Source: Leptasterias polaris (Eukaryota > Echinodermata > Asteroidea > Forcipulatida > Asteriidae). Taken from it: 64,000 bases of DNA. The stretch lies in assembly GCA_037783415.1 (NCBI GenBank), contig JAZGTN010000117.1:868001-932000 (forward strand). Reading direction: 5' to 3'. Below, piece by piece: positions 1 through 12,049 of this stretch. The position numbers were made by a program, and so were the translations under genes. Below the pieces are notes generated by a model. It worked only from the letters and a program-made list of their open reading frames with translations. It did no database searches and was not told the origin of the DNA. The stretch's first letter is position 1. Every line of letters starts with the position of its first letter.

Positions 1-369
1 TGAAACACAGCACTGAGACGACGAATTGATGGCATTCTTTTCACTTTTCTTCGTGCCAAAAAGAGAGCTGGAAGTAAGTCTTTTTTCATTGCCGCCCCCA
101 GCTGTTGTGTGGCATTAGAAAAGTGGTCCAGAGTGGGATGAAGTTTTGAAAGTTCTCAAACCAGCAGGATCGAGGCCAGAAAAACGAGCTTTCAAGACCG
201 GGTCACTTCTTTTTTTATTCCTCTTTATAAATGCCCTTTTTGTTAGGGGTAATAATGTTGAATATAATATAACAAATTTCGACAGGCTCCAGTCCACGAA
301 CTATAAAACTGCGAGCTCAATGTTGTGAATTGGTATGTATTGATATCTTAATGCGTGAAGTAGCACCAT
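1..369. other. Unassigned intergenic or downstream sequence
   Basis: This lies beyond the 3' end of the host gene. Overlapping short frames on both strands (115-328) show no recognisable domain and look like chance. No repeat boundary was identified. Confidence 0.4.
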
Positions 370-432
370 GCGTAAGCTATGGGGCCACGCGTAAGCTATG
401 GGGCCACGCGTAAGCTATGGTGCCACGCGTAT
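370..432. repeat. 19-bp tandem repeat, about 3.3 copies
   Basis: The unit GCGTAAGCTATGGGGCCAC is repeated head to tail with one variant base in the third copy (GGTGCC). A partial fourth copy follows. No function is apparent. Confidence 0.85.
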
Positions 433-1620
433 GTTTAAACACTCATCACCGTGTTTTTATCAATCATTTAACCATGATTTCCTGTTAACTGTCCCGAGTA
501 TTTATGAATAAGGAATATAAAACATGGTTTTAGTACAGCTTGCATTGCTCAAGGTGTGTGTACTCGCCAGTGGGAGGTACATAATGCATGTTACTGGTAC
601 TACAATACACAACAAAATAAAAATGGATGGCAGACAGACATTTGAAGAAAACTTCTTGTGAATTGTATAACTAAAATTCTTAAAAAAACATGTGCACATA
701 AACCGGAGTTTCTACACCAACCATAGAATTAACATAAACATATTAAATAATTTTTTTAAAACTTGTCCGGCTATTAAAAAAAGCCTGATGCACTATAATT
801 CTAGACATCTTGTCTTCCCATTACACTTCAAACAAAAATACACACATTTTGTATTCTCTGTCATATTTTCTAAATTTGTGATTAAACAGGAATTTGTTTT
901 GGGTTTTAACTTGGTGTTGTTTATTATTTGTTTTTGTGACTTTGGTTGTGCTGTGATGATAAACAAGTTCCAACCAAACTGCAACTGAGTTTTTGGACTC
1001 TCTTAGGCCTGGTTTGAATTCAAGAAATCGGATCTTACAAAGTAGCAGAGATTTTCTACAGAACTAATCCCAGAATCACACAAGATGGCAAACTAGTAAG
1101 TTTTTGAGAGAAATGCACGCACAACAAACTGTTTCTGGTTACAGCCCCATTTTCCTGAAGAAAATGGCTAGCATGTGCTTAACAAGATTGAGCCACAATG
1201 AGTTAATTAGGCCTATTGTTGAATGAATCAACCACAAATAACACACTTACAGTGGTGTGTAGTACATACATGTATTGATTGCACAAGTTTTCAGGTATTA
1301 GCATTCACTGTTGCCCACTTACAAAATGGAAGAAAAGAGCTAAAGCATACACGACAAAACAGCCAGTACGTACTTTAGGTTCTTCCAACTCCATGGACAG
1401 GACCCAACATAAAACATTAAGTTCACATTAAGTGCAAATTAGTATTTAGGCCTGCAAACTCATACTTGAAATAATACAAAAAATGCATTACTTTAGGGTC
1501 AAACAATGCAGGTATATGAGTAGAAAAATAGTAACAAACCTTTTATGTACAACTATTTGTAGGGGTGGAGTTTAATACAAACTCCACTTTTACAAAGCTG
1601 ACGTTATCTTACTTTTGAAT
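433..1620. other. AT-rich non-coding stretch
   Basis: No supported gene. A 98-codon plus-strand frame (692-988) has an odd Phe/Cys-rich composition and no domain. A small inverted repeat (GTGGAGTTT ... AAACTCCAC, about 1,565-1,588) lies just before the LINE-related sequence. Confidence 0.5.
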
Positions 1621-2084
1621 CACTTTTAAAGGTGAAGGATGAGGTTGTAAAAGGTTAGGGTTATATTGGGGGTCAAAGGGTTAGGACTGACTGGGATGGC
1701 GAGGAGAATTGAGCAACTCCTCTCCCCTGAAATATCCCATAAGGTCAGCGTCTCAAATACATGTAGCCTCTCCTAACCAAACTCCTACAGCTTGGCTTCT
1801 TGTGCCGATCCCTGTTTATAACCGATGGCAGAGGTGTGAAGGCGGGTTTCTGGCGCCTTAAAACCAGAAGGCTCTGGGCAGGTGGGGGCTCATTGGGCAG
1901 GTGGGGGCTCAATAGCCATGGGGGCTCATCAGCCATGGGAGGCAACCCACCTAAGAGACGGAAAACTCTGACTCCAAACCCAGGCAGGCGTAACCCGTTA
2001 GCCAATCCGCTCCAGCTATGGATTAAATGACGTCACCGTGGCTGGGCGGTTTTCCAGCAGGCGTGACTAGCGCCTTTAGGGCGG
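1621..2084 (+). other. Probable 5' leader of the LINE
   Basis: The GC content rises sharply relative to the flanks. Short G-rich tandem duplications (CAGGTGGGGGCTCA twice near 1,879-1,910) are followed without a break by the endonuclease frame. The 5' boundary of the element is not sharp and is placed by composition only. Confidence 0.4.
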
Positions 2085-4373
2085 ATGAGGGTCTTCTGCA
2101 CCCCAACAGCCAAGTGGGCCTGGAGGAAGGCGACTACACACACAACTGCAAATCCTATACTTCCAGCAGTGGGAGTCCGCAGGAACTTAGCAGCTGGCCA
2201 AGGTCCTGGCCCTTCAGGGCTCCATGACGACGGGTTCTTAAACCCTTCGGGGAGGGATCAGTCTGACTTCAGAGCCAAAGCTACTGCAACCCTTTTGAAG
2301 TGCAAGAAGTCGATAATACTATCAACGTTCAATGCCTTCACCATAAGGGAGGAGTCAAGGTCTGACGAGATGGCAGCATGTAGCAGGAAGTGCGGAATTG
2401 ATGTTCTGGGCAATCAGGAGCACCGACATGTCCATGGAAATGAAGACATCAGGTTTAGCAAGACAGGCGGGATGGACTTAATTACCTCGTCTGCCTGGAG
2501 GAACACCAGAAATTCTGCTCAGGGAGGAGTGGGTCTGTTGCTAAGTCGGAGAGCAAGAGCTGCACTGCGGGGTATCCACTCTGTTAGTCCACGAGTTCTT
2601 GTAGCTGAGTTCGACGGCAACCCTGTCACAACAGTTATTGTATGCTACTTTCCACACAACTGCAGCAACGAGGCAGATGTCGAGCAATGCTACAATGATC
2701 TCCGAGTTGCTTTTGGGCAGGTGCCAGCGCACAACTTTTTGGCCGTGCTTGGGGATTTTCATGCCCGACTTGGACCAGAGGACGCTCGCTACACGTACCA
2801 CACAGACGACTCTATAAACCGGAATGATCAACACCTAGTCAGTTTTCTCCAAGAAAACAGCCTCCTAGCAGCCAACACCTTGTTTCAGAAGCGAAGAGGT
2901 AAACTCTGGACTTTTGAAGACAGCGCCACAGAAGACCGTCGCCAACTGGACTTCATTTTTGTTCGACGAAAGTGGCGCAACAGTGTCCTAAACGCTGAAG
3001 CATACAGCAGCTTCAGGACAGTGGCCTCCAACCACAGAGTTGTATCGATGCAAGTTAGGCTTAGCCTAAGGCAACCCAAGCCCACAGGCTTCAAGGAGAA
3101 GGTTGATTGGAAGACGTTTTCCTCCCGTCCAGATCTGCAGGCACAGTACACAGTGGTAGTGCTTAATCACTTCCATGTGCTTGGGAGTAAACGAGAAGAC
3201 GAAGAAGAAGAAGAAGAAGAGGAAGAGAATGAGCGAGGAGAGGTTAGAAGAGAGGAGGATGCAACAACTCGTTACCAGCACTTCATCGAGGCCAACTTGG
3301 AAGCAAAGAAGAGCCTGCCTAAGGTGAATCGAGTAAAAATGAGCCGCAATTCTGATCACCCAGAAGTTGTTGCAGCACGGAAGGTAGTTGAAGAACAACA
3401 TGAGGCCTACAACCAGAGCAAGAATGAACAGCTCAAGGAAAGCCTCAAGTTGGCCAAAGCTCAGCTATTTGATGTATATGAAAGGCTGAGTTGGCACTCA
3501 GAATCAAGGAGGTAGAGGTAGCTCATGAGGGCAAGCAATATCGTGAGGCATGGAGAATAGTGAATGAGGTCAGTGGCAGGAAGAGGTCAAAAGCAGGACA
3601 AGTCAAGGGAGACACGCCAGAAGATAGCGTTAAGTCATGGTTCACCCACTTCAGAAACCTGCTGGGAGATCCTCCTACTGTGACTGGTGAAGATTTGGAG
3701 ATCGCAGACGTGCTCACTGACATTGATGATGGCCCCTTCTCGATGGAAGAGCTAAGGAAAGTCAAATGCTCTCTCTCAAGCAGGGGAAAAGGGCGGGCCC
3801 AGATGACATCCCCTGGAGGTGTTGAGAAACTGTGAACCTGATGAAATAATGCTTGAGTTCTGCAATATGGCCCTGATGGCGAACAACATGCCCACCCAGT
3901 GGTCCCTGTCCAACATTATCCCCATCCCAAAATCTGGAAACCTGACCTCACCAGACAACTACCGTGGAATCAGTCTCACCTGCACCATGGCCAAAGCCTA
4001 TAACCGGCTGATCCTGAATAGAATTAGAGCAGCCATTGACCCTAAACTCAGGTACAATCAAAACGGTTTCAGAGAAAAACGTTCTACTGTCGCACAGATC
4101 TTAGCCCTCCGACGTATTATCGAGGAAGTAAAGAACCACAAACTGCCGGCTGTACTGACCTTCATAGATTTCAAAAAGGCCTTCGACTCCATCTACAGAG
4201 GCAAGATGATCAAAATCTTGAAGGCGTATGGAATCCCACCCCGGCTTCTTCGAGCCATCGAAGCCATGTACACCAATACCACTGCCAAAGTTATCACCTT
4301 CAGAAACCTGCTGGGAGATCCTCCTACTGTGACTGGTGAAGATTTGGAGCCCAGATACAGTGTTTGCAGATAA
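2085..4373 (+). pseudogene. Decayed non-LTR retrotransposon (LINE) ORF2: endonuclease plus partial reverse transcriptase
   Basis: The first frame (2,085-3,515, 476 codons) carries an APE-type endonuclease at residues about 75-325: E in NQEHRH (about 112), GDFHARLG (about 223-230), LDFIFV (about 288) and SNHRVV (about 315). The usual GDFN has become GDFH, so a catalytic Asn is lost. An Asp/Glu tract follows near residue 370. Reading then shifts frame near 3,500 and back near 3,800, reaching reverse transcriptase motifs NYRGISL, QNGFREKRST and FIDFKKAFDS. The palm motif with the second catalytic Asp pair is absent, because the frame ends at about 4,300 in a duplicated piece of its own upstream sequence. 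The endonuclease resembles those of RTE- or Jockey-related families; I cannot fix the clade. Non-functional. Confidence 0.85.
4300..4351 (+). repeat. Misplaced duplicate of an internal LINE segment
   Basis: The bases starting CTTCAGAAACCTGCTGGGAG match 3,650-3,701 essentially base for base, then diverge. The duplicate ends the reverse transcriptase frame. Confidence 0.85.
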
Positions 4374-5604
4374 AAAATTGTCAAGTCCTTGAGTAATTTG
4401 CCACGCCTCCAAAAAACCAATAGAATGAAGGGGTATTTTGGACGTTTTCAACACTGGGCCCATATTTCCACCCCTGCCAAACACCCAGTGAATCTGTGAT
4501 TGGTCTTTCCTTGCTTGGGGGCACTCATATGTACCTAGACATTACCCATATGTCATATAAAAGCAAACTTCAAAATTTACAAAAAGTCCCTCACGTCAGT
4601 ACAATTTTAGATTTTTGGGGACCCATTACACAAAAAGTAAATTTTGTAATACCCATTGTGACAGTAGATTTTGATAATTTGGGCACCAGTCATCATAAAT
4701 ATTAATTATCAGGGGTATATCTTATCTTGATTTTGAGATATGGGCCTCTGAAATTGCCCCAAACTCACTGATGCAATATTTGGGGTGAAAAAATGGGCAG
4801 GGCTACATTGTTGAAGGGGTTAAAAACCAAAAAGATTTGGCAAACAAAAATTTGCGTGTGTTCATAACACCTATAGAGGATTCTTTTAAAAAATTAAGAA
4901 AAAAATCTGAGTCGGTCACGGTCGACCCCTAGGTGAGTTGGCATGGAATGACCCTTTGACGTTTTGACATAGTTTCTCTTACATGTCCAGCTACAACTTT
5001 CTGTTTCCTAAGTACATAATAAATTAATTTTCTAGGCAAATTATTTGACAAGAAAAAGCACCTTAAAGTATGAAGCACATCTGAACAATCAAACATCACT
5101 CTAAAATTATTTTAAGCTTAAGACTATTTCCGGACTGATACATGAACACTCTATGAACCACACCTTTTTCTCATGACACTTGAAGATAAAATCGAGAAAA
5201 GGGCATACAAAAATATTTACAGGCAAACTCTGTCTTGGAATGTGCTACATACACCGCTAGGTGAGGTTAGTTTTTCATTAGGCTTCAAATGAATCACATT
5301 CATACTGTCCACTTGTTACTCTTTGCTAGGTAGAACCAGAGTCAGTCAAATACTGTGACAACTAAACCAATAATAGTTTAGACTCTGAAGTACAACATAA
5401 CCTACATGGGCTGTATAATAATCATCATAATTACTTGTTATTATGATGGCCATGTCATCCACATGATGATTTTAATTGGGCATCTTGAAAAACAAATTAA
5501 AAAAATATGCAGCAAAAATCCAGTGATTAGTCACTCATAACCCAATGAAGTTCAACAAATGGACAGCATCTTTTCTTGACATGTCGTAAATTTAAAACAT
5601 TTTC
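4374..5604. other. Non-coding sequence downstream of the host gene
   Basis: No recognisable gene, RNA or repeat boundary was seen. The first part (4,400-4,950) is compositionally like a repeat tail but has no identifiable ends. Confidence 0.4.
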
Positions 5605-5817
5605 ACAGCCTAAAACTTTCCAAATTTTATTCAAAAAGCAGCCCAACAGTGAGTCCAATGACTCGCTTTCTCTGCGAGATGAAAGCCCTCAAAATTGATT
5701 GAAACCTCTGCCTACTCAACATCTTGGACTTTTCAATCAGGTCACAACCAACTGTCATACCTTCCTTCCATAGGATCCCCGTCAAATAATTTAAGCAACA
5801 ACTGTAAGCATCTTTCA
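5605..5817 (-). other. PLXDC: 3' UTR with poly(A) signal
   Basis: After the stop codon the minus strand runs about 190 bases to AATAAA (plus-strand complement at 5,626-5,631). Cleavage would be expected 10-25 bases further, around 5,605-5,615. This is the only canonical poly(A) signal placed directly behind a phase-matched terminal exon. The frame read straight through this region on the same strand is just the UTR shadow. Confidence 0.55.
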
Positions 5818-5916
5818 TCAAAGTTGGATGTCTACATGATTGGAATCTAGTTGCTGATGGTACTTGTACTTTACGCCATTGGACCCTCGACCGCGTCCAG
5901 TCAGTCTTTGCTTTGC
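5818..5916 (-). CDS. PLXDC: PLXDC exon m: probable terminal coding exon (cytoplasmic tail)
   Basis: A phase-0 acceptor (TTTTATCCATCCAG) opens a 32-codon frame ending in TGA at 5,818. It reads AKQRLTGRGRGSNGV and continues to the C-terminus DSNHVDIQL, giving a basic juxtamembrane tail. Phase 0 matches the donor of the transmembrane exon, and a poly(A) signal follows about 190 bases later. Sequence similarity to vertebrate tails (R-P-S-x-W) is not visible, so a further exon between 19.2 and 5.9 kb, or another terminal exon, remains possible. Confidence 0.6.
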   Translation of the reverse strand, partial: AKQRLTGRGRGSNGVKYKYHQQLDSNHVDIQL

Positions 5917-6126
5917 CTGGATGGATAAAAGAAGACAAAGGTCAAAGGTCAGAGTTCACAAGCCTATTACAAAGAACACAGTGGTACTTGGCTTTCTTAC
6001 AGCAGACAGTGGAAGTTTGGATGTCTGTTTGTGTTTCATCCATAGGAACTAAGCATTTTGAACATTGCAGTGGTACAAAAAACAACTCTTAGTCTGCACC
6101 ACCATGTCTTTTTTTGGGGGGGGGGG

Positions 6127-7140
6127 TGTCACAGAGTTATGTGAATTTGTTAAGAATTACTCAGTTTCCTAAGTTTCTTCATGTAAATAATTTATTTATC
6201 AAAGAGTAACAAGAATTTAAAGGGTGATGGCCAAAGCGCCTCACATGACGTAGCAATTCCTTTGATTGCATACAAGTTTTGTTACGGTATAAGGTTACCA
6301 AACTTTCTAGAGATTTAAAGGTTCTGATTGGTCAATATGGAGTCGTACCGATAGTTCTTTTGTGTTTGAGATTTGGAATGTGTGATAGTCACGAGATCAA
6401 GTCGCGGGAAGTTTTAGGCTAATTTTGCAGAGTAAATTTGTAGGTTTCCGAGGAGAGGACCATGTGTCAGCCTCGACGATTGTGATATTGAGTTATTGAG
6501 AACTCAATGAAACTTAACAGCATGAAGAGTTATTGAGAACTCTTAAGTCTTTTAGACACAGTTTTTCGCTGCTGAGATTTGAGACATTTGTGGGCGTCTG
6601 ACAAACAGAACAAATTTGCTTGCGTGAACTGCCAGACAGTAAAACCAGGATCGTCAGAACAACCTGTAAGTAATTATTTAATTGTACTTTCTTTCATTCA
6701 AGAAGATTGGTATTACATGTATAAGATTAAGAATGAGTTTTGCTTTATCTAATTGTGGAGCCACTTGTCACTAAAGTGTTTAATATTAAATTGTATTGTT
6801 TGCCTCACAGAAGTTGTTTGAGAGAAGTGAAAATTCAAACAACACAACATACATGTATAATCTATATGAAATATTGACTTGCGGTAATATCGTGGAAAGT
6901 GTACTTTCAAACAAGCATGAAGTATAGCCTATAATTATGAATCTGCTATGAGCTATCTTACTGTAAGTAGTTTAAATGCATGTTTGGGTTTATTTAATAA
7001 TTCCAGGGTTTTCCCGTACGGGTTTAACACACCACTGAAGTTGTGCTATGTTGGAGGGTGGACGTGCGGTGGTGCACAGCAAAACCCATAAGGGGCTATC
7101 AACTCCGCAGACGGGGACTGGCGATAACTAAAGAGTGATT

Positions 7141-7171
<31 letters not shown>

Positions 7172-7382
7172 CAAAGACCGTAAACCGGAATTCCCGAATT
7201 TTAAGTTACTCCTAGAGCACACGTTACCTTATTGTTTGTGAACATTTAAACTCATGTAATTGTAAATAAATTTGTACATTCTTGTAAATATAAACTGGCC
7301 TCGTCTTTGCAATCTGATTCTGTGTATAACAATTACCGAAGGTCATGGCCGCCGAGGTCGGGAAACGACTCAGGGTGTGACA
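6127..7382 (+). mobile_element. Solo LTR inserted in a poly-G tract
   Basis: The 1,256-bp segment begins TGTCACAG and ends GGGTGTGACA, so it has the TG...CA ends and short inverted termini (TGTCAC/GTGACA) of an LTR. It is bracketed by G tracts on both sides, so the target duplication is an unmeasurable run of G. Inside are a GA microsatellite (7,146-7,170) and AATAAA at about 7,266, placing the R region near the right end and suggesting plus orientation. No coding capacity. No second copy of this LTR occurs in the window. Confidence 0.7.
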
Positions 7383-7679
7383 GGGGGGGGGGGGGGGGGG
7401 GGGCGGGGTGTTTTTGTATCATTAAGATTTGTCTATGGTTTATTTAGACTATTTGTCTTATTTATCAATCATCATTATTTTAAGCAAGGTGTTTGACTGT
7501 ATTGAGCAAATGTTTTAATCTGGCTTGTTACCAGGACTATAAACAAATAATGAACTAATTCAAATTAAAACAACCATTTTTTTGTTTTTGTGATTGTGTT
7601 TTTACGTCTCATTGTGTGCTTTTACTCTATGGTATATAATTATGTAATTATTTGATTACTAATTTACTGTATATTTTGT

Positions 7680-7758
7680 AGTGATTTCCTGTACAGCGTT
7701 TTGAGATTTTATGTAAAACGCTATATCAAGAATAAATTATTATTATTATTATTATTAT
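7680..7758 (+). repeat. Non-LTR element 3' tail with (ATT)n
   Basis: A dyad (CAGCGTTTTGAGA ... AAAACGCTATATCAAG) is followed by AATAAATT and seven or so ATT units. This hairpin-plus-trinucleotide tail is common on SINE/LINE 3' ends in marine invertebrates. The body upstream (7,404-7,680) is AT-rich with no frame. Confidence 0.45.
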
Positions 7759-7759
7759 A

Positions 7760-8095
7760 ACATGCGGACAACATCGGTAATTTTCAAAGACCAGTATCCG
7801 CATGTTGTGTGACCCAACATATACATAGAAACAAACCAGCCCAATCTGTCATTAGAGTGTCAGTCACACAGAAAATATTGAGAAACCTCACAATGTTCCA
7901 CAGCTTTGAAATATCGAGTTTTGGACTTGCGAGATACTCGCTATTGTTTTACTAGACTCTACAAAATTGCAGCATTTCAGGCAAAATTGTTTCAAGAGAA
8001 TTTTTCCATAATGACCATTTTTATATGATGTTTCATGTGCAAATCTGTGAACAATTACATTTTGAATCTTTATCCAATGTTGTGTTATCCTTCAA
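7760..8095. mobile_element. MITE copy related to the one at 61,855-62,195
   Basis: The internal blocks TTTCAAGAGAATTTTTCC, ATGACCATTTTTATA and AAATCTGTGAACA occur in the same order as in the TTAA-flanked MITE at 61.9 kb. The left end (GCGGACAACATCGGTAAT) and right end (CCAATGTTGTGTTATCC) are degenerate inverted repeats. Old copy. Confidence 0.6.
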
Positions 8096-8210
8096 AAAGA
8101 TTTAAGAATAACAGTTTTGTGAGGTATTTTATTGAAAACTCCATCCAGATAAAAACTGGTATTTTAATAGTGACAAGTAATAATAATAACAATAAAAATA
8201 ATAATAATAA

Positions 8211-8252
8211 CTAGAAATTAAGTGTTCGTTAAAACGAACACAGGGGTTTCGG
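8211..8252 (-). other. Helentron-like 3' terminus 1
   Basis: On the minus strand: CCGAAACCCCT, a hairpin with a perfect 9-bp stem (GTGTTCGTT/AACGAACAC, 8,222-8,241), TTAATTTCTAG, then T. It abuts an (AAT)n tract. Confidence 0.75.
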
Positions 8253-9405
8253 TTTGGGGAAGAAAAATAAAAATAAAAAAATAAAAGAAATATAACTCTA
8301 CGACATGTGGTTCAGGAAATTTAGTTTATTTTTTTTTAAATTTGAACTTCCTGTCTGAACCGGAAGGAAAGGTTAAATGGAGGGTCATGTTTTTCAATAA
8401 AATGTCAAATGTGTCATAAGCTAGCAGACTGCACAAAAATAATGACTTTATGACATGTGGTTGAGGAGATATGAGTTTTAAAATTTGAACTTCCTGTTTG
8501 GACCGGAAGGAAAAGTCATACTGGGGTCATGTTTTGAATAAAATGTCAATTATGTCAAATGATACAAGACGGCACAAAGAAACATGACTTATTTACATGC
8601 AGTTAAGGAAATATGATTTTTTTAATTTTAGAGCTTCCTGTTTGTACCGGAAATAAAGGTCAAGGTAGATAACATTTCAAAATAGAATGCTACATGTGCT
8701 GTAAGCTACAAAACGGGACAAAGATTATAACTCTGTGACATGCGGTTCAGAAGATATTAATATTTTAAACATTAAACTTTGAATTATTGTCATCTGACAT
8801 CTGATGACGTCACGATGACGAAAACTTGTTTTTTCATAGCAAGATATTATAACCTACAATATGGTATAAGAGTTGTCCCCATGCAATACCTTCGAACAAA
8901 AACCCTGAAAATTCAAAATTATCACCTTTAGGTGTATTTTTAACACACGTTGACAGAAGGCGCTATAAAAGGTGGTGACGTTAAAATTAAAAATTAAAAG
9001 TAACATTTGCCGTTAGTGTGTTCAAAACTGCCTTTTGTAATTCTTGTGTCCATGAGAATTGTTTCACACGAGTAGAAATAGATATCTATAGGGTTGTGGT
9101 GAACGAAAGATGCTATTAATTGATAACCCTTTGAGCGCTGAGAAATCTGAGAAATATTAATGGTCAGCTTGTATAGCACCCTCTTGGTTTCCCTGTTCCA
9201 CTTCCAGAGAACTATAAAGGAAGCAAGAGGGCGCTATATCCTGCCACCGTTAGATGACAAACCATGAATGGAAGGATCAAATGTCAGAACGATATCACGT
9301 TGCACTGACGGGCTCTGTATACATCGTCGTGATAGAGGGCCGTATGCTACGTGCTACGCGTGATCACACATGGAGCAATTGAAAAATTCTTTCAAAAATA
9401 TGTTT

Positions 9406-11796
9406 TTAGGTGTTCGGGCAATCCGCCCGGAACACCTCCTGTTTTTGTACGTAAAAAAAAAAATACTTCTTCTGCTTATCCCCCGCGATTGTCCGCAAAA
9501 AAACGCACACTTCCGAAGCTCACACAAACTTCAAACTTCACATATAGTTAGATCGTTACTTGTAGAAGACACCGCTGGAGTGACGTCATCATGACGTCAT
9601 CAGGTGTCGAAATACAGTAAATCAAAGTTTAATATTTCAAAAAATCATAACTCGAAAACTGCTGAATGGATTTGTACATTCTATACATCATCGGACAGGT
9701 CTTGGAAAACCCAACAAACAATTCACAAAGAGTGACCCAATTTTATCTTGACTTCCGGTCCAAAACGGAAGTTGAAATTTCAATAATTTATATCTAAAGA
9801 ACTTCTCGTACTTGAATCGAAATTTTTACACCAGGTTGTAGGATCTTGTGCCTTCTCAAACTTTAACACAGAGATGATACTAGTTTGACCTTACTTTCTG
9901 GTCGAAATCCGGTGTTAAAGGCAACGTAGGCCTATATATTGACCCGCATTAAAAGCACGTGAAAAGATCTTCTACTGAGACACGTAAAACTGTATCTAAC
10001 CCAGTGGCACGGTAGCCGTCTGTTGCGTTCCGGTACACCACGCGGCTGGCTGCTCCACTTCCGGCCTGTTCATAAGATCCTGCACAGGGTCCTGCATGTA
10101 ACCTGTGTATACACGATACACTAGCACACATTCCGCGCCACGAAGACAGTGTATACATCCACATAACGTGAAACGGATTGTTGATGCCATATCCACTGGT
10201 GGCGCTATACCGTGTTAATGGTCGTTTGTTAACATACTGCGCTTTTTATAATGCAACAGACTCAGAAATGTACGTCGTTCGACGGTAGTCCAATGAATTG
10301 CTCAGTGCATATATCCTTCGTGTTAGCCTTTTGTTGGCTTGGTGGTAAATATCAACTATAAAAACGAGTGTATTTTGCTGAACTCTTTTGGTGATTTTAA
10401 TAAATTTTGATAACTGAGAAAATGTGATCGGAAAAAGATCAACATAAATTTGACACCGATTTTTACAAGATTTTACTTTTAAATCCTGTTGAATACTTCA
10501 AAGAAATACAATGTGAACAGCAAAACAAATTCAACATAAATTGCACATCGTGTAAACTGTAGGTTCTTATGCCCTTATCATAATCATGACAAATGATGTT
10601 GCTTCAGTTATCGGCACCACAAAAAGGTAGCAAGCAGGCGTAGTTTGATAAAATTTATTTTGAATTGTTAGTGATAGTCTTTTAAACTATCAGTTCAGTT
10701 AGTGACTATTTACAAAAAAAAATTATACATGTGTATCTAGTACACATTCTGGAGTTTCAATGCATAGGCCTATCCATCGAAAAATAAATAAACTTCATTG
10801 AATGGAAAACATAATACTTAATAATTGTACTTGTGAGTCATTCAAAGGCTCGTTTCAAGATCTGTAGTCAAGATGAAGGGGAAGTGGGGAGAATGTTTCT
10901 TCTGTATGACTATGAAATGACAATGGACCCTTTCAAATAATCTAAATAATGTACTCATTTGCTAAATTATTTTTGTAAGTTCACCTTTGTTTTTCACTTG
11001 GCACATATTTAAATACCTATGTCTCGATAAATAAATTCTAACTTCATATGATGCCATTGGTTTTCAATTCTGGCTAAACAAAAGTTTATTATTTAGAAAA
11101 TGTTATATTCCGAGTAGCCTTTATTTCCTGTGTATAAACTAACGTTTAAAAGTAGAAGATTATTTACACATTACTTTCTTTGAAATTTCAAAAGCTATCA
11201 ACATTGTTTTCAGCGATTCTAATAACTAACGCTAACGCTAACGCATCATACCATGCCGCATAGGAGATGGCGATCAACATGAGATAGCGGTTTGGATAGA
11301 AAGGGAAAGACAATACTACCAATATCCCGTCATTTGTCTGTCAATTGGTAGATTAACCAAGTTATAAAAACTAATTAATTATGCAAACAAATCTGATTAA
11401 TTTACTCAGGCAATAGATATGTAAACAACACACTTAGATAAAGAAAACGTTGAAAAAATGCAAAACAGACCATTTTAACCAACTGAAGGTGCTGACAACG
11501 TACCAACTTAAGCTTGTCCAATTAAGGTGCCGTGTTCGAGGGTCAAAACAAAAAATAATTAAACTTGCCAAACTCGCCTTCTGGTTCAATCTTCAATTTC
11601 AAGTCAAAAAACTTTTCACAAACCCTAGTTTGCAAAGTATTAGAAAGGCCAACCTTCTTCCGCCATCCTTCTCACTATCGGAATGGGATATAAAAACAAA
11701 CTTTCATGGCACCATACGGTCATAAGCCTTACCACTAACTTTCATTGAAAACCCGAACACCTAGTGTTTGTAATCCTACAAACACTACATTTCTAG
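9406..11796 (+). mobile_element. Nested non-autonomous Helentron, plus orientation
   Basis: A 2.39-kb insertion interrupts one unit of the complex at TGTTT/TTAAATCGG; the uninterrupted site is visible at 14,041, 15,448 and 18,163. The left end is TTAGGTGTTCGGG within an imperfect palindrome (9,408-9,437). The right end has the exact inverse CCCGAACACCT (11,752-11,762), a perfect 10-bp-stem hairpin (11,763-11,786), ACATTTCTAG, then T. This is the same architecture as the host family but with a different terminal 11-mer. No frame over about 90 codons is present inside; small frames at 9,949-10,196 and 11,450-11,725 have no domains. Confidence 0.75.
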
Positions 11797-11984
11797 TTAA
11801 ATCGGTAATATCGTCAAGAAACAAACAAAACACATCCAAAAAACTGGTGTTGGATCTAAGTTAGAGTCCATGCTTTCATTTGATATATTGTTTTTGAATT
11901 TTAAGACTGTAGTTCCTGAGATCAAGTGATAACAAAATCCATGTATAAAACAAATAAGAAAAAGGCCGTTCAGAAAAATAATAA

Positions 11985-12013
11985 CTAGGGCTCAAGTGTT
12001 TGTCAACAAACAC
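11985..12013 (-). other. Helentron-like 3' terminus 2 (divergent)
   Basis: Minus strand: perfect 18-nt palindromic hairpin (11,996-12,013; GTGTTTGT stem), then TTGAGCCCTAG and T. The inner 11-mer differs from the other termini, so this unit belongs to a related subfamily. Confidence 0.65.
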
Positions 12014-12049
12014 AGAGCTGTTCCTGTAATTTTCAAATGGTGTATAACT

